Part shown: positions 8,068-16,886 of the stretch, in pieces | How the letters are laid out: every line of letters begins with the position of its first letter | Numbering within the stretch: position 1 is the first letter of the stretch | Assembly (NCBI GenBank): GCA_031376385.1 | Contig: JANMDQ010000013.1 | Location: forward strand, 161,527-225,526 | Length of the DNA stretch: 64,000 nucleotides | Direction: 5' to 3' | Origin: Aquisediminimonas sp031376385 | GTDB taxonomy: Bacteria > Pseudomonadota > Alphaproteobacteria > Sphingomonadales > Sphingomonadaceae | The notes under the pieces: model-generated | The model's database searches: none | What the model was told of the DNA's origin: nothing | Seen by the model: the letters and a program-made list of their open reading frames with translations, nothing else | Program-made: the position numbers and the translations under genes

Positions 8068-10806
8068 TTGAAAGCTCAACTGAAAATTTCGACAGCTGCA
8101 TTCGTGCTTGCATCGCTTGGGGCGGGTGCTTCGCCAGTATGGGCCCAAGCCGCTGCCGAAGAGGCTGATCGCGGCATCGCTGATATCATTGTGACCGCGA
8201 CGCGGCGTGAAGAGTCGCTCAATAAGATCCCCTTGGCGATTCAAGCACTCAGCGGCGATTCGCTCGCTGATTTGAACATCACCAAATTTGACAAGCTGAT
8301 TGAGTATCTCCCCAACGTGCGATCCGCGTCACGCGGTCCTGGCGCGTCGTCAATTTTCATTCGCGGGCTTTCAACTGATTCCCCCGGCCTACAAGTTGCT
8401 GGCACAGCGGGGGCTCAGCCTACCGTTGCACTCTACATAAACGATGCGCCGGCTTCATTGGTCGGTCGCAACCTTGATCTTTACACAGTCGATCTTCAGC
8501 GTGTTGAAGTGCTGGCCGGCCCTCAAGGCACATTGTTCGGTGCCAGCGCGATGGGCGGCGCTGTCCGCTACATCACCAACAAGCCAGATGCGTCGGAATT
8601 TCATGCCGGGTTCAATGCCAGCTATGCCTTCACCAAAAGCGGTAAGGAAAGCGTGGCAGGTGATGCTTTCATCAACGTGCCCATCATTAAAGATAAGCTG
8701 GCTCTGCGCGCAGTCGTCTATACCGACCGCCAAGGCGGCTACATCGACAATGTTGCGGGCACTTTCCAGTTGCCGTTCAACGGCAATGTCGGCGTCGCTG
8801 GCAAACTTCCAGAAGGCAACCCGCTGCTGGTGATGCGTGCAATCCAATCGTGCCAAGCGACGGCGACAACCGTTGTACCGAACTGCACAGGCAGCCTTTA
8901 CCGCGCACCAACGCGCCAGATCATCAACAATGATAAATTTGTTGAGAAGAATTACAACGACGCCACGTATCGCGGCGGTCGTTTGGCGCTCACATGGAAT
9001 ATCGCGGATGATTGGTCAGTTGATCTGATGCACCTGCGTCAAGAACTCGACACTGACGGCGTGTTCGATTTTGAACCCGATGTGGGTGATCTGAAGGTCA
9101 CTAAGTTTAATGACAATTCGCTTCGTGATAAGGTGAATCTCTCCACATTGTCTATCAATGGTAAGCTTGGCGGACTTGATCTGATTTACACCGGATCGTT
9201 TCTAAAACATCGCGCGACGCAAATTGCAGACTATGCCGGATATTCGAATATTGGGCTTTATCTGCCTTATTATGAATGTGATCGCGGTGTGTATTACACG
9301 GCGGCTTATAACGGCAATATCGGCAACACTTGCTATACACCGAACAAAAGCTACCAAGTGCGCAACCAAACCAAGCGGTTCACGCAGGAATTCCGGGTAA
9401 CGACGCCTGCTGACAAGCGCATTCGCGGCACGTTCGGGCTATTCTATGACAATAACAAGCTGAAGGACAATACTGACTGGTCCTACCTGCAAACAGCTGC
9501 GGGTTTTATCTATCCTCGCAAGCCCAACACCGTAGTGAACGCCAACGACACCAGCGTCCGCCCCGTCAATGTTGGCTTTTTCAACGATGTGCAGCGTCAG
9601 GATAAGCAGTTTGCGGCATACGGCGAAGCGTCATTTGACATCATCCCGGAAAAACTGATCATAACCGGTGGCCTGCGCTATTATAATGAAAAGGCGTCCA
9701 TCAACGGGTCGTCTGCGACTAGCTTCGGTTCGAATGCGGATGAAAGGGACGCTCTTGGCAACAAGCTAAGCCCCCGGGGAGTTTATAACCCTGTAACCGG
9801 CACCTATTCTGCCGCAACAACGCGTCCTACACTCTATGAAATTGCAGCGAATCTTAACGATTTGTATAAAGACGCATCCCCTGCAAAATATACTGGCGTG
9901 CTGTACAAAGCCAATTTGACTTACAAATTTAATGAAGGCTCATTGGTCTACGCGACGTTCTCAGATGGTTACCGCCCGGGTGGCTTTAACAGGCGCCCTT
10001 GTACCGTCCCCAGCACGACTTGTCCGACGAACGCCGACTTTGTTCGTCTCGGTACATACGTGCCCGACAAGGTGCAGAATTACGAGATTGGCGGAAAATT
10101 CTCAATGCTTGATCGCACGCTCCAGCTAAATCTTGCGGCCTATATGATCGACTGGAAGAATATCCAGATCACAGTATTTGACCAGAATATCTCAAACCAG
10201 ACCTTCACCACCAACTTGCTTGATGCCCGGATTAAGGGGATTGAAGGCGACCTGACGTGGCGCGCCACGCCGGAGTTTACGATCAACAGCGCTTTTTCCT
10301 TCAACGATTCTGAATTGAAGAAATACCGTAAGAACACGAAAGTGTTGCGTCCCCTTGGCGGGCCGCTGGCGTTGAGCCCCAAATTCCAGTTCAATGTGCG
10401 GCTGCACTGGGAAAAGGAAATGGCATCCGGTCTTACCCCGTTTGTAAATTTGGGTTTCCATCATGTTGGCAAAAGTATTTCCGACGTTATCGACAATGTC
10501 GACATTCGGTATCAGTCATCCAACCCGACGCTGGGCTATGCTGCATCGATTCCAGTCACCTATAACGGCGTGCTTGTGCGGCCGGGCGATGTAATCCGGC
10601 CGATCCCGGGCGCACAGCAACTCGATTCCTATAACACTGTTGCGGCGTCGTTCGGTGTATCGAAGGATGAATGGCGGATCGAGATTTTCGGTGACAATCT
10701 GACTGATGAGCGTCCTGAACTGTACAAGAATGGCAATGACGGTGAGCTTCGCACCACCACCTCCCGTCCGCGTTCGGTTGGCTTGCGCTTTTCTTACAAG
10801 ATCTGA
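8068..10806 (+). CDS. TonB-dependent outer-membrane receptor
   Basis: A 912-residue outer-membrane receptor of the large sphingomonad TonB family. A signal peptide ends near 'GASPVWAQA', followed by a TonB-box-like 'IADIIVTATRREES', a plug domain (about 45-165, with 'LAGPQGTLFGASAMGGAV'), and a long beta-barrel ending in an aromatic-rich C-terminus ('GLRFSYKI'). I chose the TTG at 8068 because AAGGGGAAG lies just upstream and the signal peptide follows directly. It imports a substrate across the outer membrane using TonB energy. Family members of this kind often take up organic compounds rather than siderophores. Position between the C1 operon and the ALDH/GMC operon suggests it feeds the same catabolism. 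The ligand is unknown. Confidence 0.9.
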   Translation: MKAQLKISTAAFVLASLGAGASPVWAQAAAEEADRGIADIIVTATRREESLNKIPLAIQALSGDSLADLNITKFDKLIEYLPNVRSASRGPGASSIFIRGLSTDSPGLQVAGTAGAQPTVALYINDAPASLVGRNLDLYTVDLQRVEVLAGPQGTLFGASAMGGAVRYITNKPDASEFHAGFNASYAFTKSGKESVAGDAFINVPIIKDKLALRAVVYTDRQGGYIDNVAGTFQLPFNGNVGVAGKLPEGNPLLVMRAIQSCQATATTVVPNCTGSLYRAPTRQIINNDKFVEKNYNDATYRGGRLALTWNIADDWSVDLMHLRQELDTDGVFDFEPDVGDLKVTKFNDNSLRDKVNLSTLSINGKLGGLDLIYTGSFLKHRATQIADYAGYSNIGLYLPYYECDRGVYYTAAYNGNIGNTCYTPNKSYQVRNQTKRFTQEFRVTTPADKRIRGTFGLFYDNNKLKDNTDWSYLQTAAGFIYPRKPNTVVNANDTSVRPVNVGFFNDVQRQDKQFAAYGEASFDIIPEKLIITGGLRYYNEKASINGSSATSFGSNADERDALGNKLSPRGVYNPVTGTYSAATTRPTLYEIAANLNDLYKDASPAKYTGVLYKANLTYKFNEGSLVYATFSDGYRPGGFNRRPCTVPSTTCPTNADFVRLGTYVPDKVQNYEIGGKFSMLDRTLQLNLAAYMIDWKNIQITVFDQNISNQTFTTNLLDARIKGIEGDLTWRATPEFTINSAFSFNDSELKKYRKNTKVLRPLGGPLALSPKFQFNVRLHWEKEMASGLTPFVNLGFHHVGKSISDVIDNVDIRYQSSNPTLGYAASIPVTYNGVLVRPGDVIRPIPGAQQLDSYNTVAASFGVSKDEWRIEIFGDNLTDERPELYKNGNDGELRTTTSRPRSVGLRFSYKI

Positions 10807-10830
10807 TCGGCCAGGCTGAGATGAAGACCA

Positions 10831-10866
10831 GCGGGCGCTCCAGCATTGCCGGGGCGCCCGTTTTTT
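10831..10866 (+). terminator. Rho-independent terminator after the TonB receptor gene
   Basis: A 10-bp stem (CGGGCGCTCC paired with GGGGCGCCCG, one G-T pair) with a nine-base loop followed by six T. It starts 25 bp after the receptor stop. It shows that the sulfotransferase gene downstream needs its own promoter and that a TTG start at 10846, inside the hairpin, is not used. Confidence 0.85.
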
Positions 10867-10938
10867 AGATTTGCGTTGCGGACAGCGCCTGTTCTGGCCC
10901 AAGATGCTGGGCGAAACGACGTGTCGCGCGGAGGAAAA

Positions 10939-12945
10939 ATGGCAATGCAAATGACAGCGCAGGTTGAAAGCCCCGAAGAAGGGCTGGTCCGTGCGCGTCA
11001 CTTGTTGAAAAATGGCCGCTTTGCAGATGCAGCGGAAACCTGCCGCGATGTCCTAGACACGCAAGCCGACCATCACGACGCGCTTTACACGCTGGCTGTC
11101 GCTCAGCGGTTTGGCAAAGATGCATTCGCCGCACTTGCAACGCTAGACCAGCTGATCGCGCTTGCTCCCAGCTACGGCCGTGCATGGCAGGAACGCGGGC
11201 ATTGCCTCCGCGATACGGGGCGCGCCGAGGACGCCTTTGTCGCTTATCAGGCGGCAATCACCCATAACGGCGCGCTTGCCGCAAGCTGGCGCATGCTCTC
11301 TGAATTGCACCGCGCCGCCGGGCGGGATGCACAGGCCGACTTTGCCGACGGGCAGTTCACTTATCTCTCCGCGCTTCCCGCCGAACTTCAGACTGTGGCC
11401 AGCTTCATTCAGGAAGGGCGGATCGGCAAAGCTGAAACTCTGTGCCGTGCCTTCCTTCAGCGCGAAGGGCATCATGTGGAGGCGATGCGGCTGCTCGCTG
11501 AAATTGGCGCGCGGTTCAACGCCTATGACGATGCCGAATTTCTGCTGGAATCAGCTAAGGCGCTGGAGCCTGACAATGTCAGTGCCCATTATGATTATGC
11601 CAAACTTCTCAGGAAACGGCAGAAGTTTGAACAGGCTCTGGTAGAGGCCACAGAATTGCGCGCGAAGGAGCCGGGCAATCCCGAATTTGAAATGCTCTAC
11701 GCCAATGAAAATCTGGCAGTGGGCAATTTTGATGAGGCAATGGACACATATCAGGCGCTATTGACGGCCATGCCAAATAACCCTGGCATCAACTTAACTT
11801 ACGGCCATGCGCTCAAAACCGTGGGGCGGCAGGACGAAGCTGTGGCTGCCTATCGCCAAGCCTATCACGTGCGGCGCGACTGCGGCGATGCTTTCTGGAG
11901 CCTAGCCAATCTTAAAACTTACCGCTTTTCAGATGATGAACTGGCGCAGATGCGCGAGCAGGAAGCATCACCCTCTATTGCGCTCGCTGATCGCTATCAT
12001 CTTTGCTTTGCGGCTGGAAAGGCACTTGAGGATCGCGGGGATTATCAGGCATCCTTTGCCTATTACGAACGCGGCAACAGGCTGAAGCGCGAAGAGCTGA
12101 AATATGATCCGCAGCGCCTGACCGATGAAATGCAGCGCCAGCGCGCGTCTGTGACGGCGGAATTGCTAGGGCAGTTCAAGGGGGCTGGCTGCCCAGCGCC
12201 TGACCCGATCTTCATCGTCGGCCTGCCGCGCGCAGGATCGACACTTCTGGAACAGATTCTCGCGTCGCACAGCCAAGTGGAAGGGACGATGGAACTGCCC
12301 AATATCCTTGCCCTGTCGCACAGGCTCGATCACCGCGAGATGCACAATGAGGAGCCGGAATACCCGGCCAATTTGGGCGAACTGACGCGCGAAGAATTTA
12401 CGCAATTTGGTGAAGCCTTCATCCGAGATACGCAAATCTACAGGAAAGCAGGCACACAGTTTTTCATCGACAAGATGCCGAACAATTTCCGTCATATTGG
12501 CCTCATTCACCTTATCCTGCCGAACGCCAAGATCATTGACGCACGGCGCGGGGCGATGGGGTGCTGCTTTTCTGGCTTCAAGCAGCTGTTCGCCGAGGGT
12601 CAGGAATTCACTTACGGGCTTGAAGAGGTCGGCCGCTATTACCGCGACTATGTCGGCCTGATGGATCATTGGGATGCGGTGCTACCCGGCAAAATATTGC
12701 GTGTGCGGTATGAGGATGTGGTGGCAGACCTTGATACGCAGGTTCGCCGCCTCTTGGGTTTCTGCGGCTTGCCTTTCGAAGAGGCCTGCCTCAACTTTCA
12801 CAAGAATGAGCGCGCTGTACGTACTGCGAGTTCTGAACAGGTGCGACAGCCGATTTTCAAAACTGGTGTGGACCAGTGGGAGCATTTCAGCACTCATCTT
12901 GATCCACTGCGCAGCATATTAGGGCCGGAACTGGCCGCAACTTGA
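10939..12945 (+). CDS. TPR-repeat sulfotransferase family protein
   Basis: A 668-residue protein with tandem TPR repeats over about the first 370 residues and a C-terminal sulfotransferase domain. The PAPS-binding P-loop-like motif is 'GLPRAGSTLLEQILASH', and later conserved parts include 'DKMPNNFRHIGLI' and 'RYEDVVADL'. Such TPR-sulfotransferases are common in alphaproteobacteria and resemble eukaryotic tyrosylprotein sulfotransferases; substrates are mostly unknown. I set the start at the ATG with GGAGGAAAA upstream rather than at 10846, which lies in a terminator. It is followed 11 bp later by the MFS transporter, so it may be cotranscribed with that operon. No signal peptide is seen, so it is probably cytoplasmic. 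Confidence 0.85.
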   Translation: MAMQMTAQVESPEEGLVRARHLLKNGRFADAAETCRDVLDTQADHHDALYTLAVAQRFGKDAFAALATLDQLIALAPSYGRAWQERGHCLRDTGRAEDAFVAYQAAITHNGALAASWRMLSELHRAAGRDAQADFADGQFTYLSALPAELQTVASFIQEGRIGKAETLCRAFLQREGHHVEAMRLLAEIGARFNAYDDAEFLLESAKALEPDNVSAHYDYAKLLRKRQKFEQALVEATELRAKEPGNPEFEMLYANENLAVGNFDEAMDTYQALLTAMPNNPGINLTYGHALKTVGRQDEAVAAYRQAYHVRRDCGDAFWSLANLKTYRFSDDELAQMREQEASPSIALADRYHLCFAAGKALEDRGDYQASFAYYERGNRLKREELKYDPQRLTDEMQRQRASVTAELLGQFKGAGCPAPDPIFIVGLPRAGSTLLEQILASHSQVEGTMELPNILALSHRLDHREMHNEEPEYPANLGELTREEFTQFGEAFIRDTQIYRKAGTQFFIDKMPNNFRHIGLIHLILPNAKIIDARRGAMGCCFSGFKQLFAEGQEFTYGLEEVGRYYRDYVGLMDHWDAVLPGKILRVRYEDVVADLDTQVRRLLGFCGLPFEEACLNFHKNERAVRTASSEQVRQPIFKTGVDQWEHFSTHLDPLRSILGPELAAT

Positions 12946-12956
12946 GGGGAATATCT

Positions 12957-14267
12957 ATGGCGAGTAGCGCACCGACCAAGCCGGTCACTGCCGATCAAGT
13001 CTCCACTTTGGGGCAGCGTTGGTATGTCCTCATCATCATGATGCTGGCATATACGATCAACATTGCTGATCGCTATGTCATGTCGACTGTGCTGGAACCG
13101 ATCCGGCTGGAACTGAAACTGACTGACGGCGGTGTCGCCTTCCTTACCGGTGTTTCGCTTGCGCTTTTTTACGTGACGATGGGTATTCCGCTTTCGTGGA
13201 TTGCCGACCGTTACAACCGCAAAAACCTGCTCGCCATTTCGATAACGATTTGGTCGGCGATGACGGCGCTGTGCGGCACGTCGCAAGGTTATATGCAATT
13301 ACTGCTGGCGCGGATCGGAGTTGGCATCGGCGAAGCAGGCGGCACACCATCTTGCAACGCAATCGTGGGCGACTATTTCCCCGCAGATCGCCGCGCCATG
13401 GCGATGACTATATTTGCACTTGGTGCACCAATCGGGGCATGGCTTGGCGCAGACATGGCGGGCGCAGTTGCCGCCGCATATGGCTGGCGCGCTGCTTTCC
13501 TTGTCCTCGGCGTTCCTGGCATCATCCTTGCTCTGATCGTGTTTCTCACCATCAAGGAACCGGCGCGCGGGCGGCTTGATGCGGTTTCCGATGATGCACC
13601 GCCCAAGCTTATGGAAACGCTGCGATTCCTCTGGTCTCAGAAGGCGGCGGTCCATGTCATCATGGGCAGCGGCGTTTCGGCTTTATGGGGTTGGGGCCTG
13701 ATGTGGTTCACCCCAACGTTCATCCAGCGGACATACGGCCTAGACGTCGGCGAAGCAGGCGGCGTTGTCGGGCCGATCCACCTTGTGATGGGGATTGCCG
13801 CGTCGCTGCTGACCGCATGGCTCGTTGCGCGGCCTTCTTACGTTGATCCACGCAAAATATTGCGGCTGCTTGGGGTTGTAACGGCATTGGCAACCATTCC
13901 GTCGATCATCGCATATTGGACCAACTCATTGTCGCTGGCGACGGTAATGTGGTGGTTGTTTATCCCGGCGATCTATTTCTACATCGGCCCGGCCTTTGCC
14001 CTTGGACAGAATCTTGCGCCACCCCGTATGCGGGCCATGGCCATTGCGGTTTCTTTGCTGGTTGCAAACGTGTTCAACCTCATCGTCGCGCCGCAGGGTG
14101 TGGGCTGGCTCAGTGATTATTTTGCGGGTCCAGCAGGGGCCGACGCAGCGTCACTTCGTTTGGCGCTGCTGGTGCTGGCCCCAACTGGTTTCTGGGCCGC
14201 TTGGCACTACTGGCGGGCAGAGAAATATGTAATCGAAGATCAGAAGCGCGCGTTGGGGACACTCTGA
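12957..14267 (+). CDS. MFS transporter, Spinster-like
   Basis: A 436-residue major facilitator with about 12 membrane segments. The first is 'WYVLIIMMLAYTINIADRY', and the loop 2-3 signature appears as 'GIPLSWIADRYNRKN'. The N-terminal 'NIADRYVMSTVLEPI' resembles Spinster/aromatic-acid-type MFS proteins widespread in sphingomonads. I chose the ATG at 12957 with GAGGGGA upstream; a TTG five codons earlier overlaps the previous stop and has no ribosome site. It is followed after one base by the aldehyde dehydrogenase gene. It likely moves the pathway substrate across the inner membrane after the TonB receptor brings it into the periplasm. Substrate unknown. Confidence 0.88.
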   Translation: MASSAPTKPVTADQVSTLGQRWYVLIIMMLAYTINIADRYVMSTVLEPIRLELKLTDGGVAFLTGVSLALFYVTMGIPLSWIADRYNRKNLLAISITIWSAMTALCGTSQGYMQLLLARIGVGIGEAGGTPSCNAIVGDYFPADRRAMAMTIFALGAPIGAWLGADMAGAVAAAYGWRAAFLVLGVPGIILALIVFLTIKEPARGRLDAVSDDAPPKLMETLRFLWSQKAAVHVIMGSGVSALWGWGLMWFTPTFIQRTYGLDVGEAGGVVGPIHLVMGIAASLLTAWLVARPSYVDPRKILRLLGVVTALATIPSIIAYWTNSLSLATVMWWLFIPAIYFYIGPAFALGQNLAPPRMRAMAIAVSLLVANVFNLIVAPQGVGWLSDYFAGPAGADAASLRLALLVLAPTGFWAAWHYWRAEKYVIEDQKRALGTL

Positions 14268-14268
14268 A

Positions 14269-15702
14269 ATGGCGCCGCTTAGATCATACATCAACGGCGC
14301 GTGGGTCGCTCCGGCGACGTCGACTGACACAGTCAATGCTGTCAACCCGGCGACTGAGGAAGTTTGCGCGATTGTTGCGATGTGTGGCCCCGATGACGTT
14401 GACGGTGCAGTCAGCGCTGCACGTGCCGCGTTAGGTGGCTATGCAGCGACGTCGCTTGATGAAAGGATCACGTTGGTTGAAAAGCTGATCGCGATCTTTG
14501 AGCGGCGCTACGATGAAATGGTGCAGGCTATCTCGACCGAAATGGGCGCGCCCTATGATTTGTCGCATGACGCGCAGGCCGAAAGCGGCACAGGCCATTT
14601 GCGCGCTACGATAAAGGCCGTGCGCGAAATGACGTGGGAATATGACGTCGGCGAAGACGGCATCGTTGTCCATGAACCCATTGGTGTCTGCGTGCTAATC
14701 ACCCCTTGGAATTGGCCGATAAACCAGATTGTCTGCAAAGTTGGCCCTGCGCTGATCACTGGATGCACTATGATCCTAAAGCCCAGCGAGATGGCGCCGC
14801 TTTCTGCGCAGCTTTTTGCCGAGATGGTGGATGAAGCAGGCTTCCCTAAAGGCGTGTTCAACATGGTTCACGGCACGGGTGCTTCCGTCGGCGATGCGCT
14901 GACCAGCCACCCCGAAGTCGATATGATCTCCTTTACCGGTTCGACGCGGGCGGGCATTCAGATCGCCAAGAACGCAGCGGATACCGTCAAGCGCGTCGCG
15001 CAGGAATTGGGGGGAAAGTCTGCCAATATCGTGTTTGCCGACAGCGATTTGGAAGCTGCGGTAAAGCGCGGTGTGCTGAGTTGTTTCAGCAATTCTGGCC
15101 AAAGCTGCAATGCGCCTACGCGCATGCTGATCGAAGCTTCCGTTTATGATGAGGCGGTGGCCATCGCCGCACGCGTTGCCAAGGATGCAAAACTCGGAGA
15201 CCCGCGGGAAAAAGGGCCGCATTACGGCCCGGTGGTCAGCAAGGCGCATTATGACAAGATCCAGAGCCTCATTCAGGTTGGGATTGACGAGGGTGCAAAA
15301 TTGGTCGCCGGAGGAACGGGCAGAGCCGATGGTTTCGGTCGCGGCTATTATGTGAAGCCTACAGTGTTTGCAGGTGTGCATAACAAGATGCGGATCGCGC
15401 AGGAGGAAGTGTTTGGTCCTGTCCTCGTCTTGATACCGTTTAAGGATGAAGCTGAGGCTATCTCCATCGCCAATGACTCGCCTTACGGCCTCTATGCTTA
15501 TGTGCAAACGGGCGATCTTGAGCGGGCTCGGCGGATATCACGGCTCATGCGTGCAGGCGGGGTCAGTATCAATGGCACAAGCCAAGATTATATGGCACCG
15601 TTTGGCGGCTATAAACAATCTGGCAACGGCCGCGAATATGGCGAGTTTGGAGTGCGCGATTTCCTGGAGATCAAATCGATCAGCGGGTTCCGTGCGGGAT
15701 GA
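14269..15702 (+). CDS. NAD(P)-dependent aldehyde dehydrogenase
   Basis: A 477-residue aldehyde dehydrogenase. Motifs: 'TPWNWPINQI' (cofactor/oxyanion Asn), 'FTGSTRAG' (NAD fold), the general-base Glu in 'QELGGKSANIVF', and catalytic Cys in 'NSGQSCNAPTRM'. Family members oxidise betaine aldehyde, semialdehydes or hydroxyaldehydes to acids; the exact one is not evident. It starts one base after the transporter stop, and its own stop overlaps the next ATG as ATGA. Together with the GMC oxidoreductase two genes on, it can make an alcohol-to-acid pair. BetB is a possibility, but the enolase-superfamily gene between them argues for a more complex substrate. Confidence 0.92.
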   Translation: MAPLRSYINGAWVAPATSTDTVNAVNPATEEVCAIVAMCGPDDVDGAVSAARAALGGYAATSLDERITLVEKLIAIFERRYDEMVQAISTEMGAPYDLSHDAQAESGTGHLRATIKAVREMTWEYDVGEDGIVVHEPIGVCVLITPWNWPINQIVCKVGPALITGCTMILKPSEMAPLSAQLFAEMVDEAGFPKGVFNMVHGTGASVGDALTSHPEVDMISFTGSTRAGIQIAKNAADTVKRVAQELGGKSANIVFADSDLEAAVKRGVLSCFSNSGQSCNAPTRMLIEASVYDEAVAIAARVAKDAKLGDPREKGPHYGPVVSKAHYDKIQSLIQVGIDEGAKLVAGGTGRADGFGRGYYVKPTVFAGVHNKMRIAQEEVFGPVLVLIPFKDEAEAISIANDSPYGLYAYVQTGDLERARRISRLMRAGGVSINGTSQDYMAPFGGYKQSGNGREYGEFGVRDFLEIKSISGFRAG

Positions 15703-16886
15703 AGTTAACCGACATCAAGACCTTCGTTGTTGGCAATCCCCCACCCCATTTTGGTGGCCGTTACTTCGTGTTCGTCAAGCTAACGACGAACACCGGCGTC
15801 TCCGGCATTGGTGAGGCGTATTGCGTTCCATTTGAACCGCATCTTGTCGCCGAAATGATTGAGGATGTATTTGCGCGATATGTCGCTGGTAACGATCCGC
15901 ACGATATCGAAACGATGTGGCGCAGAGTGTATTCCAGCGGCTTTACACAGCATCCTGATCTGACGCTGATGGGTGTGCTTTCCGCGCTCGAAATGGCTTG
16001 CTGGGACATCATCGGCAAGGAAGCGAATAAGCCCATCTATAAGCTGCTCGGCGGACAAGTGCATGAGCGTCTGCGCGCCTATACCTATATCTATCCGCGC
16101 CCCGGCGATCAGAGCGACGTTTATCATGATCCTGATTTGGCGGCGGAGCGAGCGGGCGAGTATCTAGCCCAGGGGTTTACCGCGCTGAAATTTGATCCCG
16201 CTGGCCCCTACTCGGCATTTGACGGGCGACAGCTTTCGCTTGAGGCGCTTGACCTGTCAGAACGCTTTGCCAAAAAATTGCGTGAAGCTGTGGGCACCAA
16301 AGCGGATCTTCTGTTCGGCACCCACGGCCAGATGACAGCGGCCAGCGCGATCAGGCTAGCGAAGCGGCTGGAACCCTTTGATCCGCTTTGGCTGGAGGAG
16401 CCTGTTCCCCCCGATGCGCCGGATGAAATGGCCAAAGTAGCGCGCGCGACTAGCATCCCAATCGCGACGGGCGAACGGCTCACCACCAAATATGATTTTG
16501 CGCGTCTGTTGAAGGTTGGTGCCGCAGCGATCCTTCAGATGAACCTTGGGCGCGTTGGTGGCATATTGGAGGCCAAGAAAATCGCCGCCATGGCAGAGGT
16601 TGACCATGTTCAAATCGCGCCGCACCTTTACTGCGGGCCGATTGTCGGCGCAGCTAACATCCAGATCGCGACATGTTCGCCCAATTTTCTAATCCTTGAA
16701 AGCATCGAAACATGGGGCGGGTTCCATACTAAAATCCTGAAATCGCCTATCCAGTTTGAGGACGGCCATGTCATTCCATCCTCTAAACCCGGCCTTGGCG
16801 TTGAGCTGAATGAAGCGGTTGCGCTCGCCAACCCTTATACCGGCACCATGCTTCACCTTGAAATGCACCAGCATCCCGTTCGATGA
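15699..16886 (+). CDS. Enolase-superfamily (mandelate racemase/muconate lactonizing) protein
   Basis: A 395-residue enolase-superfamily protein. The N-terminal capping domain spans about 1-120, and the barrel carries 'TALKFDP' at the usual strand-2 lysine position. 'LWLEEPVPP' and 'IATGERL' hold the second and third acidic metal ligands. At the first metal-ligand strand, where galactonate dehydratase has D-x-H-G, this protein reads 'LFGTHGQ', so the Asp appears to be Gly while the His is kept. 'IAPHLYCGP' and 'LILES' match the final barrel strands. Relatives include sugar-acid dehydratases and betaine epimerases. Function cannot be fixed by sequence. It overlaps the flanking genes by ATGA on both sides. 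Confidence 0.85.
   Translation: MKLTDIKTFVVGNPPPHFGGRYFVFVKLTTNTGVSGIGEAYCVPFEPHLVAEMIEDVFARYVAGNDPHDIETMWRRVYSSGFTQHPDLTLMGVLSALEMACWDIIGKEANKPIYKLLGGQVHERLRAYTYIYPRPGDQSDVYHDPDLAAERAGEYLAQGFTALKFDPAGPYSAFDGRQLSLEALDLSERFAKKLREAVGTKADLLFGTHGQMTAASAIRLAKRLEPFDPLWLEEPVPPDAPDEMAKVARATSIPIATGERLTTKYDFARLLKVGAAAILQMNLGRVGGILEAKKIAAMAEVDHVQIAPHLYCGPIVGAANIQIATCSPNFLILESIETWGGFHTKILKSPIQFEDGHVIPSSKPGLGVELNEAVALANPYTGTMLHLEMHQHPVR

Noticed and set aside
10846..10938. N-terminal extension of the sulfotransferase from TTG 10846
   Set aside because: The start lies inside a rho-independent terminator hairpin, while GGAGGAAAA and an ATG are found at 10939.
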